Below, piece by piece: positions 18,923-26,405 of a stretch of 64,000 nt of DNA (its first letter is position 1; each line of letters opens with the position of its first letter). Source of the stretch: Rhizobiaceae bacterium (GTDB taxonomy: Bacteria; Pseudomonadota; Alphaproteobacteria; Rhizobiales; Rhizobiaceae). The stretch spans positions 124,001 to 188,000 of the forward strand of contig JAEPOG010000006.1 of NCBI GenBank assembly GCA_017643025.1. The letters run 5' to 3'. Both the position numbers and the translations under genes were made by a program. A model generated the notes under the pieces. It was not told the DNA's origin. It was given only the letters and a program-made list of their open reading frames with translations, and made no database searches.

Positions 18923-20284
18923 TTAATTTGGCGGATTGAAGTTGATGATGTCTTGCGCGCGCACCCAAGGGGGAGAGCCACGCCGCACCTTCTGCTGCGA
19001 CCGAGCCGCGAAAATCTTGGCGTCGCGATATTGGCCTGCCTGAAAATGGCCCTCTGCGGTTGCGAGCTCGGCCAAGCCGATGTCGCCGGTCATGCCGTAG
19101 GCCTGTGCGAGGTAGCGGTAGCCGGTGACGTATTCCGGGTCGCGGTCGAGCCCGTGTTTGAGGGAACTCACCGCCAGCCGCACAGAGTCCGGCTGGCCGA
19201 CCGCAAGCAGCGCCTGGCCGTGCAGCACATGCAGCAGCCCGGTCCTGTCCGGATCGAGTGCGATCGCCTTTGCAAAAGCGCTAGCCGCGTCAGCCGGCCT
19301 GTTGGCCTTCATCAGTATCTCGCCGCGCAGCTCGTGCAGATAGGGGTTGCTCGGCTGCTGCCGGAGCAGCGCGTCGGTCTTGGTGAGCGCGCTGGCGGGG
19401 TTGCCATAAAGATAGGTGCCGATGGCGTCGCCATACAGAGCGCCGATGCCGCCCGGGTTGTCCCGGAACATGCGCTGAACGGCCCCCTGGCCCATCGTGT
19501 AGGCTGCTACCTTGGCGCGCATCATGTCGTGCCGCTGCTGAAGCGCCGCTGGGTCGCTGCGCTCGAAATAGGGGCTCGCCTGCGCAACGGCCTGCAGGTT
19601 GGCAACGCGCTCGCGCGGCGTCGGATGGCTCTGCTGATATGGGTCGAGCCGAATGCCCGACAAGGTCAGAGACCCGGACAGGCGCTCGAAGGTCTTGAGC
19701 ATGCCGCGCGGCGACTGGCCGGTCGCCTCGAGATAAGTCAGCGCGGAGCGGTCTGCGATCGCTTCCTCGCCGCGCTGGTAGCTGAGCAGCCCGCGCCGCG
19801 CGACTTCCGGCGCGCTCATGGCAAGGCCGGCGCCGGCGCTGCCCAGCCCCCGAACCCCGCTTGCCGCGCCCGCAACGCCTATGCCGACGCCGAGCAGGGC
19901 GCCGACGATGGCGATAGTCTGCGCGCGGTCGAGTTGCTGGCGCAGGCGCTCCTGATGGCCGCCTGCCAGGTGGCCGGCTTCGTGCGCGATAACGCCGATG
20001 ATTTCGTTGGGAGTCTCAGCCGTAAGCAGGGCGCCTGTGTTGAAGAACATCCGCCGGCCGGCGACGAAGGCGTTGAAGCTGTTGTCGTTGACGAGAATGA
20101 TCTGGATGCCGGAGCGCTCCAGCCCAGCCGCCTTCAGGATGGGCTGCGCATAGTCGCGCATCAGCGCCTCGATCTCGGCGTCGCGCACGATCGGCACCGA
20201 CTGCTGGGCGAGGGACGGCGTCGCTGAAAAGCCCAGATGGCAGGCCGCCAGCAGCGCCGCGGCGCGCGGCAGCCACCGAGCCAT
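18923..20284 (-). CDS. M48 family metalloprotease with C-terminal TPR region (BepA-like)
   Basis: A 453-residue periplasmic zinc protease. A signal peptide (residues 1-27, ending SLAQ) precedes an M48 domain with HEAGH at residues 101-105 and the third ligand Glu in 'RGEEAIADRSALTYL'. A membrane-like Gly/Ala-rich segment follows at about 123-145. The C-terminal half has TPR-like helices ('YLHELRGEILMKANRPADAASAFAKAIALDPDRTG'). This is the BepA/YfgC layout, used for outer-membrane protein quality control. I place the start at the ATG at 20284, just after AGGAGA, although the frame is open for 41 more codons upstream. The gap to the next minus-strand gene, dsbA, is 54 nt. Confidence 0.9.
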   Translation of the reverse strand: MARWLPRAAALLAACHLGFSATPSLAQQSVPIVRDAEIEALMRDYAQPILKAAGLERSGIQIILVNDNSFNAFVAGRRMFFNTGALLTAETPNEIIGVIAHEAGHLAGGHQERLRQQLDRAQTIAIVGALLGVGIGVAGAASGVRGLGSAGAGLAMSAPEVARRGLLSYQRGEEAIADRSALTYLEATGQSPRGMLKTFERLSGSLTLSGIRLDPYQQSHPTPRERVANLQAVAQASPYFERSDPAALQQRHDMMRAKVAAYTMGQGAVQRMFRDNPGGIGALYGDAIGTYLYGNPASALTKTDALLRQQPSNPYLHELRGEILMKANRPADAASAFAKAIALDPDRTGLLHVLHGQALLAVGQPDSVRLAVSSLKHGLDRDPEYVTGYRYLAQAYGMTGDIGLAELATAEGHFQAGQYRDAKIFAARSQQKVRRGSPPWVRAQDIINFNPPN

Positions 20285-20445
20285 TCTCCTGTCGGTCCTT
20301 GATGGTGCTGGGCTTGGCATGCGGCAATCCGTACTGGATGGACGAATCGATGGAAAGCGCGCGCCGGCTGCTCTCATCAACTTGTGATGCGCATCCCAAT
20401 CGGGCATTTGTGCGACGCCTGCGGGCGATCAGGACCGGAAAGCGA

Positions 20446-21594
20446 ATGCCGATTTCTCTCTCGCGCCGCGGCGCGGCCGAACCCTTTCACGCCATGGATG
20501 TGCTTGCGGAGGCCAACCGGCTGAAAGCCGCCGGTCATCCTGTGGTCTCGCTCGCGGTCGGCCAGCCCGGCGATCCGGCGCCCGAACGGGTGCGCGAGGC
20601 GGCGCGCAAAGCACTTCAGGACGGCGCAATCGGCTACACGGATTCTATGGGCATTGCCGGTCTTCGCGACGCGATCTGCGCCCACTATCGCGAACGTTAC
20701 GAGGTCGAGGTGCCGGCGCACCGCATCGCGGTTACGACAGGCTCCTCGGCTGGCTTCAACCTGGCCTTTCTCGCCATGTTCGATCCGGGAGACCGGGTAG
20801 CGACGGTTCTGCCGGGCTACCCCGCGTATCGCAATATCATGGCGGCTTTGGGCCTGGAAGCGGTCGAGATACCGCATCAGGGAAATGGACAGCTGACCGC
20901 CGACCAGATCCGCGCCGCCCATCGCGAGAAGCCGCTTCAGGGTCTCCTGTTCGCGAGCCCGGCCAATCCCACCGGGGCGACAATTCCGCAAGAAGAACTG
21001 GCTGCACTCGTCGCGACGGCCGCCGATCTGGGCATTTCGGTCATCTCGGACGAAATCTATCACGGGCTGTCCTATGTCGGGCCCGATCACACTGCGCTTG
21101 CGCTCGATCCCGACGTCGTCGTGATCAACTCCTTCTCCAAGTACTACTGTATGACCGGCTGGCGCATCGGCTGGATGGTCCTGCCCGAGCGGCTTGTCCG
21201 CCAGGTCGAGTGCCTGCAGCAGAGCCTCTACATTTCGGCGCCGGCACTGTCGCAGATCGCGGCGGTTGAGGCGTTCGGCGCCACGGAGGAACTGGAGGTG
21301 GTCAAGGCGCGCTACCGCGCCAACCGGGCAGCGCTGATAGATGGACTTCCGAAGCTTGGCTTCCAGCTCGCCGCGCCACTGGACGGCGCGTTCTACGCCT
21401 ATTGCGATGTCAGCCGGCACACCAACGACAGCATGGCCTTTGCCCGCCGCATGCTGGCGGAGTGCCACGTTGCGATAACGCCCGGGCGCGATTTCGACCC
21501 GGGCGAGGGGCGCCGTACGGTGCGGCTATCATACGCCGGCAGCGAAGCCGACATTACTGCCGCACTCGAGCGCATGGGCAATTGGCTGACATGA
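20446..21594 (+). CDS. PLP-dependent class I aminotransferase
   Basis: A 382-residue fold-type I aminotransferase. Landmarks are 'HPVVSLAVGQPGDPAPERVREAARKAL', 'GSSAGFNLAFLAMFDPGDRV', 'ASPANPTGATIPQEELAALV', 'ISDEIYHGLSYVG' and the PLP lysine in 'NSFSKYYCMTGWRIGW', with 'FYAYCDVS' and 'RTVRLSYAG' near the end. It is closest in look to aspartate-type aminotransferases, but the substrate cannot be fixed. The ATG at 20446 starts the conserved region; the frame is open upstream but that stretch overlaps the start of the divergent M48 protease gene. Its stop codon runs directly into a bidirectional terminator shared with rne. Confidence 0.9.
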   Translation: MPISLSRRGAAEPFHAMDVLAEANRLKAAGHPVVSLAVGQPGDPAPERVREAARKALQDGAIGYTDSMGIAGLRDAICAHYRERYEVEVPAHRIAVTTGSSAGFNLAFLAMFDPGDRVATVLPGYPAYRNIMAALGLEAVEIPHQGNGQLTADQIRAAHREKPLQGLLFASPANPTGATIPQEELAALVATAADLGISVISDEIYHGLSYVGPDHTALALDPDVVVINSFSKYYCMTGWRIGWMVLPERLVRQVECLQQSLYISAPALSQIAAVEAFGATEELEVVKARYRANRAALIDGLPKLGFQLAAPLDGAFYAYCDVSRHTNDSMAFARRMLAECHVAITPGRDFDPGEGRRTVRLSYAGSEADITAALERMGNWLT

Positions 21595-21620
21595 AAAAAC
21601 CGGGGCAAGCCCCGGTTTTT
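21594..21620. terminator. Bidirectional rho-independent terminator
   Basis: A run of A, then CCGGGG, a CAAG loop, CCCCGG and a run of T, so the hairpin has an oligo-U tail on either strand. It begins at the last base of the aminotransferase stop codon and lies 26 nt past the rne stop. It serves the two convergent genes. Confidence 0.9.
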
Positions 21621-21646
21621 GTTTGTTAAAGCCTTGCAAGAATCGC

Positions 21647-24334
21647 TTAGAAGAAGCTCTTCCGCTGCCACCAGCCGCTACGGCGCGGCTCGTTGTCCTG
21701 CTCTGCAGCCGGTGAAGCTTCCGGCTCTGCCTTTTCGCCTTCGTCGCCGGACACGACGCTGACGACCGGCTCTGACGGAGTTTCTTCGGCCTTTTTGCGC
21801 GAAGCCCGCTTGCGCTTGGGCTTGGCGGGCTCGTCGGCTTCGGCAGTCGCGCTGTCCGCCGCCTCTGCGGGAGCAGCATCGGCTTCCGGCTGCTTCTTGG
21901 CCCGCGATGCGCGCTTGCGCTTAGGCTTCGCCGGCTCCTCGGCGGCATCTGCGTCGGGAGAAGCCTCGCTCACGGCCTCCGGTTGAGTGTCGGCCGCGGC
22001 TTCGGCGGGCGCACCATCCGCCTCGGCGGCTGGCGTCGCCTGCTCGTCCTTGCCGCGACGTCCGCCCCGCTTGCCGCGCCGCCGCTTGCGCGGCGCCTCA
22101 TCGGCTTCGGCGGCCTCGCTCTCGGCCTCGACTGCCGACTCGGCGGTATCGCTTTCGCCGGCCTCGACGGCATCCTGATCCGCGTGCTGCTGTGCACCGT
22201 TGGAGTGCTCTCCGCTCTGGCCCTGCTGGCCGCCGCGGCCTCTGCCACCGCGCCTGCGACGCCTGCGACGCCTGCGACGCGAGCCGTCCTCGCCATCATC
22301 GCCATGCGCGTGCTGCTGACTGGCAGGGGCGTTGTCGTCGCTTGTTTCAGCGGCGTCTTCATCAGTGACGATGTCGTCGGCGTCGAGCGCCGGCGGTTCG
22401 ACCACCGTGATTTCCGGCACAGCAGCCGGACGCTCCGACACGCTGCCCTTGATGATGACATAGTGCTGCGAAGTCACCGTGTCGTCCGCTTCGACCGTGA
22501 TGTCGAGGCCGAACTGCGCTTCGAGATCGGCGAGGTTCCGCCGCTTGTGATTGAGGATGTAGAGCGCCGTATTGAACGGCGTCTTGACCGTGATGTTGTG
22601 GCGGCTGTCCTTGAGCAGCGCCTCTTCGATCGCACGCAGTACGAGCAGCGCCACCGATGAGTCGGACCGGATGTGCCCCGTTCCGCCGCAATGCGGGCAA
22701 GGCTGCATGGTCGATTCCAGCACCGACGCCCGGATGCGCTGGCGCGACATTTCCAGCAGGCCGAAATGCGAGATGCGGCCGACCTGGATGCGCGCACGGT
22801 CGTTCTTCAGGCAATCCTTGAGCTTCTTCTCGACAGACCGGTTGTTCCGGTTCTCCTCCATATCGATGAAGTCGATCACGATAAGCCCGGCCAGATCGCG
22901 CAGCCTGAGCTGCCGCGACACCTCCTCGGCTGCCTCGAGATTGGTCTGCAGCGCCGTGTCCTCGATCGAGTGCTCCTTGGTGGAGCGCCCGGAGTTCACA
23001 TCGATGGCGACCAGAGCTTCCGTCTGGTTGATGATGATGTAGCCGCCGGACTTCAGCGTCACCTGCGGCTGCAGCATCCGGTCGAGCTGTGCTTCGACGC
23101 CGAATCGCGCGAACAGCGGCACGGTGTCCTTGTAGGGCTGCACCGACTTCGCATGGCTCGGCATGAGCATGCGCATGAAGTCCTTGGCTTCGCGGTACCC
23201 GTCGTCGCCCGCAACCAGTATTTCGTCGATGTCCTTATTGTAGAGATCGCGCACGGAGCGCTTGATGAGCGATCCTTCCTCATAGACGAGGGCAGGGGCG
23301 CTCGACTGCAGCGTCAGCGTGCGCACATTCTCCCACAGCCGCAGTAGATATTCGTAGTCGCGCTTGATCTCGGCCTTGGTACGGCTTTCGCCGGCAGTCC
23401 GCAGGATCACGCCCATGCCGGTCGGAACTTCGAGCTCCTTGACCATGTCCTTCAGGCGCTTGCGGTCCTGCACATTGGTGATCTTGCGCGAGATACCGCC
23501 GCCGCGCGCCGTGTTTGGCATCAGCACCGAATAGCGGCCTGCAAGCGAAAGGTACGTGGTGAGGGCCGCGCCCTTGTTGCCGCGCTCCTCCTTGACCACC
23601 TGCACAAGCAGAATCTGCCGGCGCTTGATCACCTCCTGGATCTTGTAGTTGCGGCGCACGGGCCTGCGGCGCGAGCGCACTTCCTCGAGTGCGTCTTCGG
23701 CGCCGACGGATTCGACGTCACCAGCCGGCGCGGCGCCGTTCGCCTCGTCGTCGCCGTTGGTTTCCACAGGCTCGGAGACAACGTCGGAGGCAGCCATCTC
23801 GGCCATCACGGCGGGATTAGCCACCCCGTCCTCATCGCCGCCGAACGTCTCGTCGCCCGGTGTATCAGCTTCCGGCTCGGCGTCGGCGACCGGTTCGTCG
23901 CTATCAGCCTTTACGTCGTCCTCGCCGGCAGCCTCCGCTTCCGCCTCGATTGGCGTGTCGGCACGCCCGCGGCCGCGGCCGCGGCGCCGGCGCTTGCCGC
24001 GCTTCTCCTGCTGGCGCTCGTCCTCTTCGTCGTTTTCGGCTTCGGCTGCTTCCGCTTCTGCGCGTAGCAGCGCCTGCCTGTCGGCGACCGGGATCTGGTA
24101 GTAGTCGGGATGGATTTCGCTGAAGGCGAGGAAACCGTGCCGGTTCCCGCCATATTCGACAAAGGCTGCCTGAAGGGACGGCTCAACCCGCGTCACGCGG
24201 GCGAGATAGATATTTCCTTTTAGCTGCTTCTTGTCCTGTGATTCGAAATCGAATTCTTCAATGCGGTTGCCGCGTACGACGACGACGCGCGTTTCCTCCT
24301 GGTGGGAGGCGTCTATCAGCATCTTGTTGGGCAT
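21647..24334 (-). CDS. rne: Ribonuclease E/G (RNase E type)
   Basis: An 895-residue RNase E, the endonuclease that drives mRNA decay and rRNA/tRNA processing and scaffolds the degradosome. It starts MPNKMLIDASHQEETRVVVV. The S1 domain is split by an acidic and Arg-rich insert (about residues 90-225). The catalytic domain includes 'LVAIDVNSGRSTKEHSIEDTALQTNLEAA' and 'DLAGLIVIDFIDM', followed by the zinc-link 'CPHCGGTGH'. The C-terminal third is low-complexity, alternating Ala/Glu runs with Arg-rich blocks, including an oligo-Arg tract and a repeated 'PKRKRASR'; such tails bind RNA and partner proteins. The chosen ATG at 24334 matches the family start. Confidence 0.95.
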   Translation of the reverse strand: MPNKMLIDASHQEETRVVVVRGNRIEEFDFESQDKKQLKGNIYLARVTRVEPSLQAAFVEYGGNRHGFLAFSEIHPDYYQIPVADRQALLRAEAEAAEAENDEEDERQQEKRGKRRRRGRGRGRADTPIEAEAEAAGEDDVKADSDEPVADAEPEADTPGDETFGGDEDGVANPAVMAEMAASDVVSEPVETNGDDEANGAAPAGDVESVGAEDALEEVRSRRRPVRRNYKIQEVIKRRQILLVQVVKEERGNKGAALTTYLSLAGRYSVLMPNTARGGGISRKITNVQDRKRLKDMVKELEVPTGMGVILRTAGESRTKAEIKRDYEYLLRLWENVRTLTLQSSAPALVYEEGSLIKRSVRDLYNKDIDEILVAGDDGYREAKDFMRMLMPSHAKSVQPYKDTVPLFARFGVEAQLDRMLQPQVTLKSGGYIIINQTEALVAIDVNSGRSTKEHSIEDTALQTNLEAAEEVSRQLRLRDLAGLIVIDFIDMEENRNNRSVEKKLKDCLKNDRARIQVGRISHFGLLEMSRQRIRASVLESTMQPCPHCGGTGHIRSDSSVALLVLRAIEEALLKDSRHNITVKTPFNTALYILNHKRRNLADLEAQFGLDITVEADDTVTSQHYVIIKGSVSERPAAVPEITVVEPPALDADDIVTDEDAAETSDDNAPASQQHAHGDDGEDGSRRRRRRRRRRGGRGRGGQQGQSGEHSNGAQQHADQDAVEAGESDTAESAVEAESEAAEADEAPRKRRRGKRGGRRGKDEQATPAAEADGAPAEAAADTQPEAVSEASPDADAAEEPAKPKRKRASRAKKQPEADAAPAEAADSATAEADEPAKPKRKRASRKKAEETPSEPVVSVVSGDEGEKAEPEASPAAEQDNEPRRSGWWQRKSFF
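22253..22279. repeat. Three tandem 9-bp units (cctgcgacg) inside rne
   Basis: Three exact head-to-tail copies of a 9-bp unit, read on the minus strand as consecutive Arg codons inside a run of about ten Arg residues in the RNase E tail. In-frame unit length means copy-number change would lengthen or shorten the Arg tract without breaking the gene. Confidence 0.85.
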
Positions 24335-24927
24335 TATGAATAGTCTCCCCGGCGACGCGCGTACGCCCAGGCGGTCCGCTGGAAAGCGGGGCCGGTGGGG
24401 CAAGATCGTGTCTGCCGGACAAATTGCGGGTCGTGCGCGGCGGACGAGGCGCGCCGGCGGCCGCATTGCGGCGTCCGGCTCTCATTGGGAGGGCGTCCTT
24501 ATCCATAAACTGGCGCACGATACCTTTTATTGAACCGAGGCCCGGCGAGCCGGACCGACTCTTTTGCTCGTTGGAGCCGGCGCGGGGAACGTCCCCGACC
24601 GTTTTTCCTCATACAAATGGGTTCCGCTGTGCGGTAACACCCGAAGAAACCTCTGGAACGCCCGCCGGGCCCACCTTCCGAACGCGGTCACGGTAATGCT
24701 AATCGCCGCATATGGAGCCGCCGGAGTGGACAGGTCCGAACATTGCGGTTGTCCCGCGTCGCTTTTATGATTTGGTGCCGTTGATGGCAACCCTCTATTC
24801 ACGCTTGGCAATTGCCGCTGTGTGCAGGCCTGTAAAACAGCGATCTGCGAAAGTTTTGGTTAACCGTCCTTTACTACGTGCTGCTAGGCGGGATAGCTCA
24901 GCGCAGTCTCAGGGCGGGCCGGAATCG
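24335..24927. other. Long intergenic region between divergent rne and the amidase gene
   Basis: A 593-nt stretch with no convincing gene; the short open frames in it look like random GC-rich reading. It must hold the promoter and 5' leader of rne (leftward) and the promoter of the amidase (rightward). RNase E leaders are often long and serve autoregulation, which may explain the size (inference). Visible structures are a small hairpin CGGGGA-ACG-TCCCCG followed by a T run around 24585-24605, and a perfect GGTTAACC palindrome at 24858-24865, 63 nt before the amidase start. A short D-arm-like string near 24890 is not a tRNA. Confidence 0.6.
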
Positions 24928-26211
24928 ATGCTGATTCGTGCAAACAAAGGGGCATGGCGCCCGCAATCGACGGGTGTGTCGATTGCATCGCGCCTTTGGC
25001 TGGCGTTTGCCCTCGTGCTGCTTTGCGTCGTTGCGTCCCTTCGTCCCTTGGCGCCAGCCCTGGCGGAGGAATTGCCTCCGCCGGCCTTGGTCGCACATGG
25101 CTACAAGATGGCGGGCGACGCATCGCGCGTGCGGCTGGTGCTGCAATTCGATGGCGAACCCGCGGCGAACTGGTTCCTGCTGCGCGGCCCGCATCGGCTG
25201 GTGATCGACCTTCCGGATACGCGCTTCTCGATCGAGCCTGAAGCAACCGAAGCACGGGGCCTGGTTTCGGACGTTCGCTACGGCATGATCAGCGCTGGCA
25301 AAGGCAGGCTTATTCTCTCGACAGAGGGACCGTTCGCCGTCGAGGCCTTCGACATTCTTCGGAACACGTCGTCGCCGGGGTATCGGCTGGTCGCCGACCT
25401 CGTTGCGTCGACGGAAGCCGCATTCGAGGCTGCGCTCGCCGACCAGGTCACCACGACCGGTTCGACACGCTCCACCCCCAAGGGCGACCGTGTGGTTAGA
25501 AGCGAGGGTGAGGCGAGCCAGCCGTTTACGATCGTCATCGATCCCGGTCACGGCGGCATCGACAGCGGCGCGCGCGGCACTACCGGCACACTGGAAAAGG
25601 ACATCACGCTCACTTTCGCCGAAGAGCTTAAGTCCCGGCTGGAAGAGGACACGCGCTTTCGCGTCCAGCTGACGCGTGGCGAGGACGTGTTCCTGAGGCT
25701 CGACGAGCGGGTCCGGATTGCCCGCCAGCACGGCGCCAACCTGTTCATTTCCGTGCATGCCGACACGATCCGCTACCGCAGTGTCCGCGGCGCTACCGTC
25801 TATACCGTTTCGGATCAGGCATCTGACGCCGAGGCCGCGGCGCTTGCCGCGCGCGAGAATCTGTCGGACGAACTGGCCGGCCTGTCCGTGGAAGACGAGA
25901 ACCACGAGGTTTCCGACATCCTCATGGACTTGATCAGGCGCGAGACGCACGCTTTTTCAGTGCGGTTCGCACGCACCCTTGTCGGCTCGCTTTCCGACCG
26001 GGTCGAACTGATCAAGAACCCGCACCGTTACGCCGGTTTCCGGGTACTGAAAGCGCCTGACGTCCCTTCGGTCCTGCTCGAACTTGGGTATCTCTCCAAT
26101 TCCGAGGACGAGAAGCAGTTGCTGGATGCCGAGTGGCGCGAGAAGGCAATCGGGAGCGTTGTGACCGCCGTGCGCTCCTTTGCCGGCGCCACGGCTGCGA
26201 CAGGCGGCTGA
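24928..26211 (+). CDS. N-acetylmuramoyl-L-alanine amidase (AmiA/AmiC type)
   Basis: A 427-residue exported zinc amidase that cleaves the bond between MurNAc and the peptide stem, needed for daughter-cell separation. A signal anchor (about residues 18-45) is followed by an AMIN domain ('KMAGDASRVRLVLQFDGEPAANWFLLRGPHRLVIDLPD') that targets septal murein. The Amidase_3 domain begins 'FTIVIDPGHGGIDSGARG' and has the zinc ligands His in DPGHGG, Glu in 'GTLEKDIT' and His in 'LFISVHAD', plus the catalytic Glu in 'VLLELGYLSN'. The ATG at 24928 was chosen as the start of the export signal. It lies 194 nt before the PBP1A gene, also an envelope gene. Confidence 0.93.
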   Translation: MLIRANKGAWRPQSTGVSIASRLWLAFALVLLCVVASLRPLAPALAEELPPPALVAHGYKMAGDASRVRLVLQFDGEPAANWFLLRGPHRLVIDLPDTRFSIEPEATEARGLVSDVRYGMISAGKGRLILSTEGPFAVEAFDILRNTSSPGYRLVADLVASTEAAFEAALADQVTTTGSTRSTPKGDRVVRSEGEASQPFTIVIDPGHGGIDSGARGTTGTLEKDITLTFAEELKSRLEEDTRFRVQLTRGEDVFLRLDERVRIARQHGANLFISVHADTIRYRSVRGATVYTVSDQASDAEAAALAARENLSDELAGLSVEDENHEVSDILMDLIRRETHAFSVRFARTLVGSLSDRVELIKNPHRYAGFRVLKAPDVPSVLLELGYLSNSEDEKQLLDAEWREKAIGSVVTAVRSFAGATAATGG

Positions 26212-26405
26212 TTGCCGGTCGACTGCCGCGGATGCGCTGCGTTGCAACGAAGCCACAATTGGTCGATTATCGGCCGCGACTCGCGGTCGATCCGTTTGCG
26301 TTGCCGCATTTTGCCCACAACAGCCGTCAAGGGATGACGTGCGATTGAAATCAAGCGGCTAAGCGCTATTTGGGCGGGCGGCGCGACCGACATTCCGGAG
26401 CGGGC

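Noticed and set aside
22253..22279. Short tandem repeats considered as a CRISPR-like array
   Set aside because: Units are 9 bp with no spacers and lie in-frame within rne, encoding Arg.
24889..24912. GCGGGATAGCTCAGCGCAG resembles the acceptor/D-arm start of a tRNA
   Set aside because: No anticodon stem, no TTC-containing T arm and no 3' acceptor complement follow; the sequence runs straight into the amidase start.
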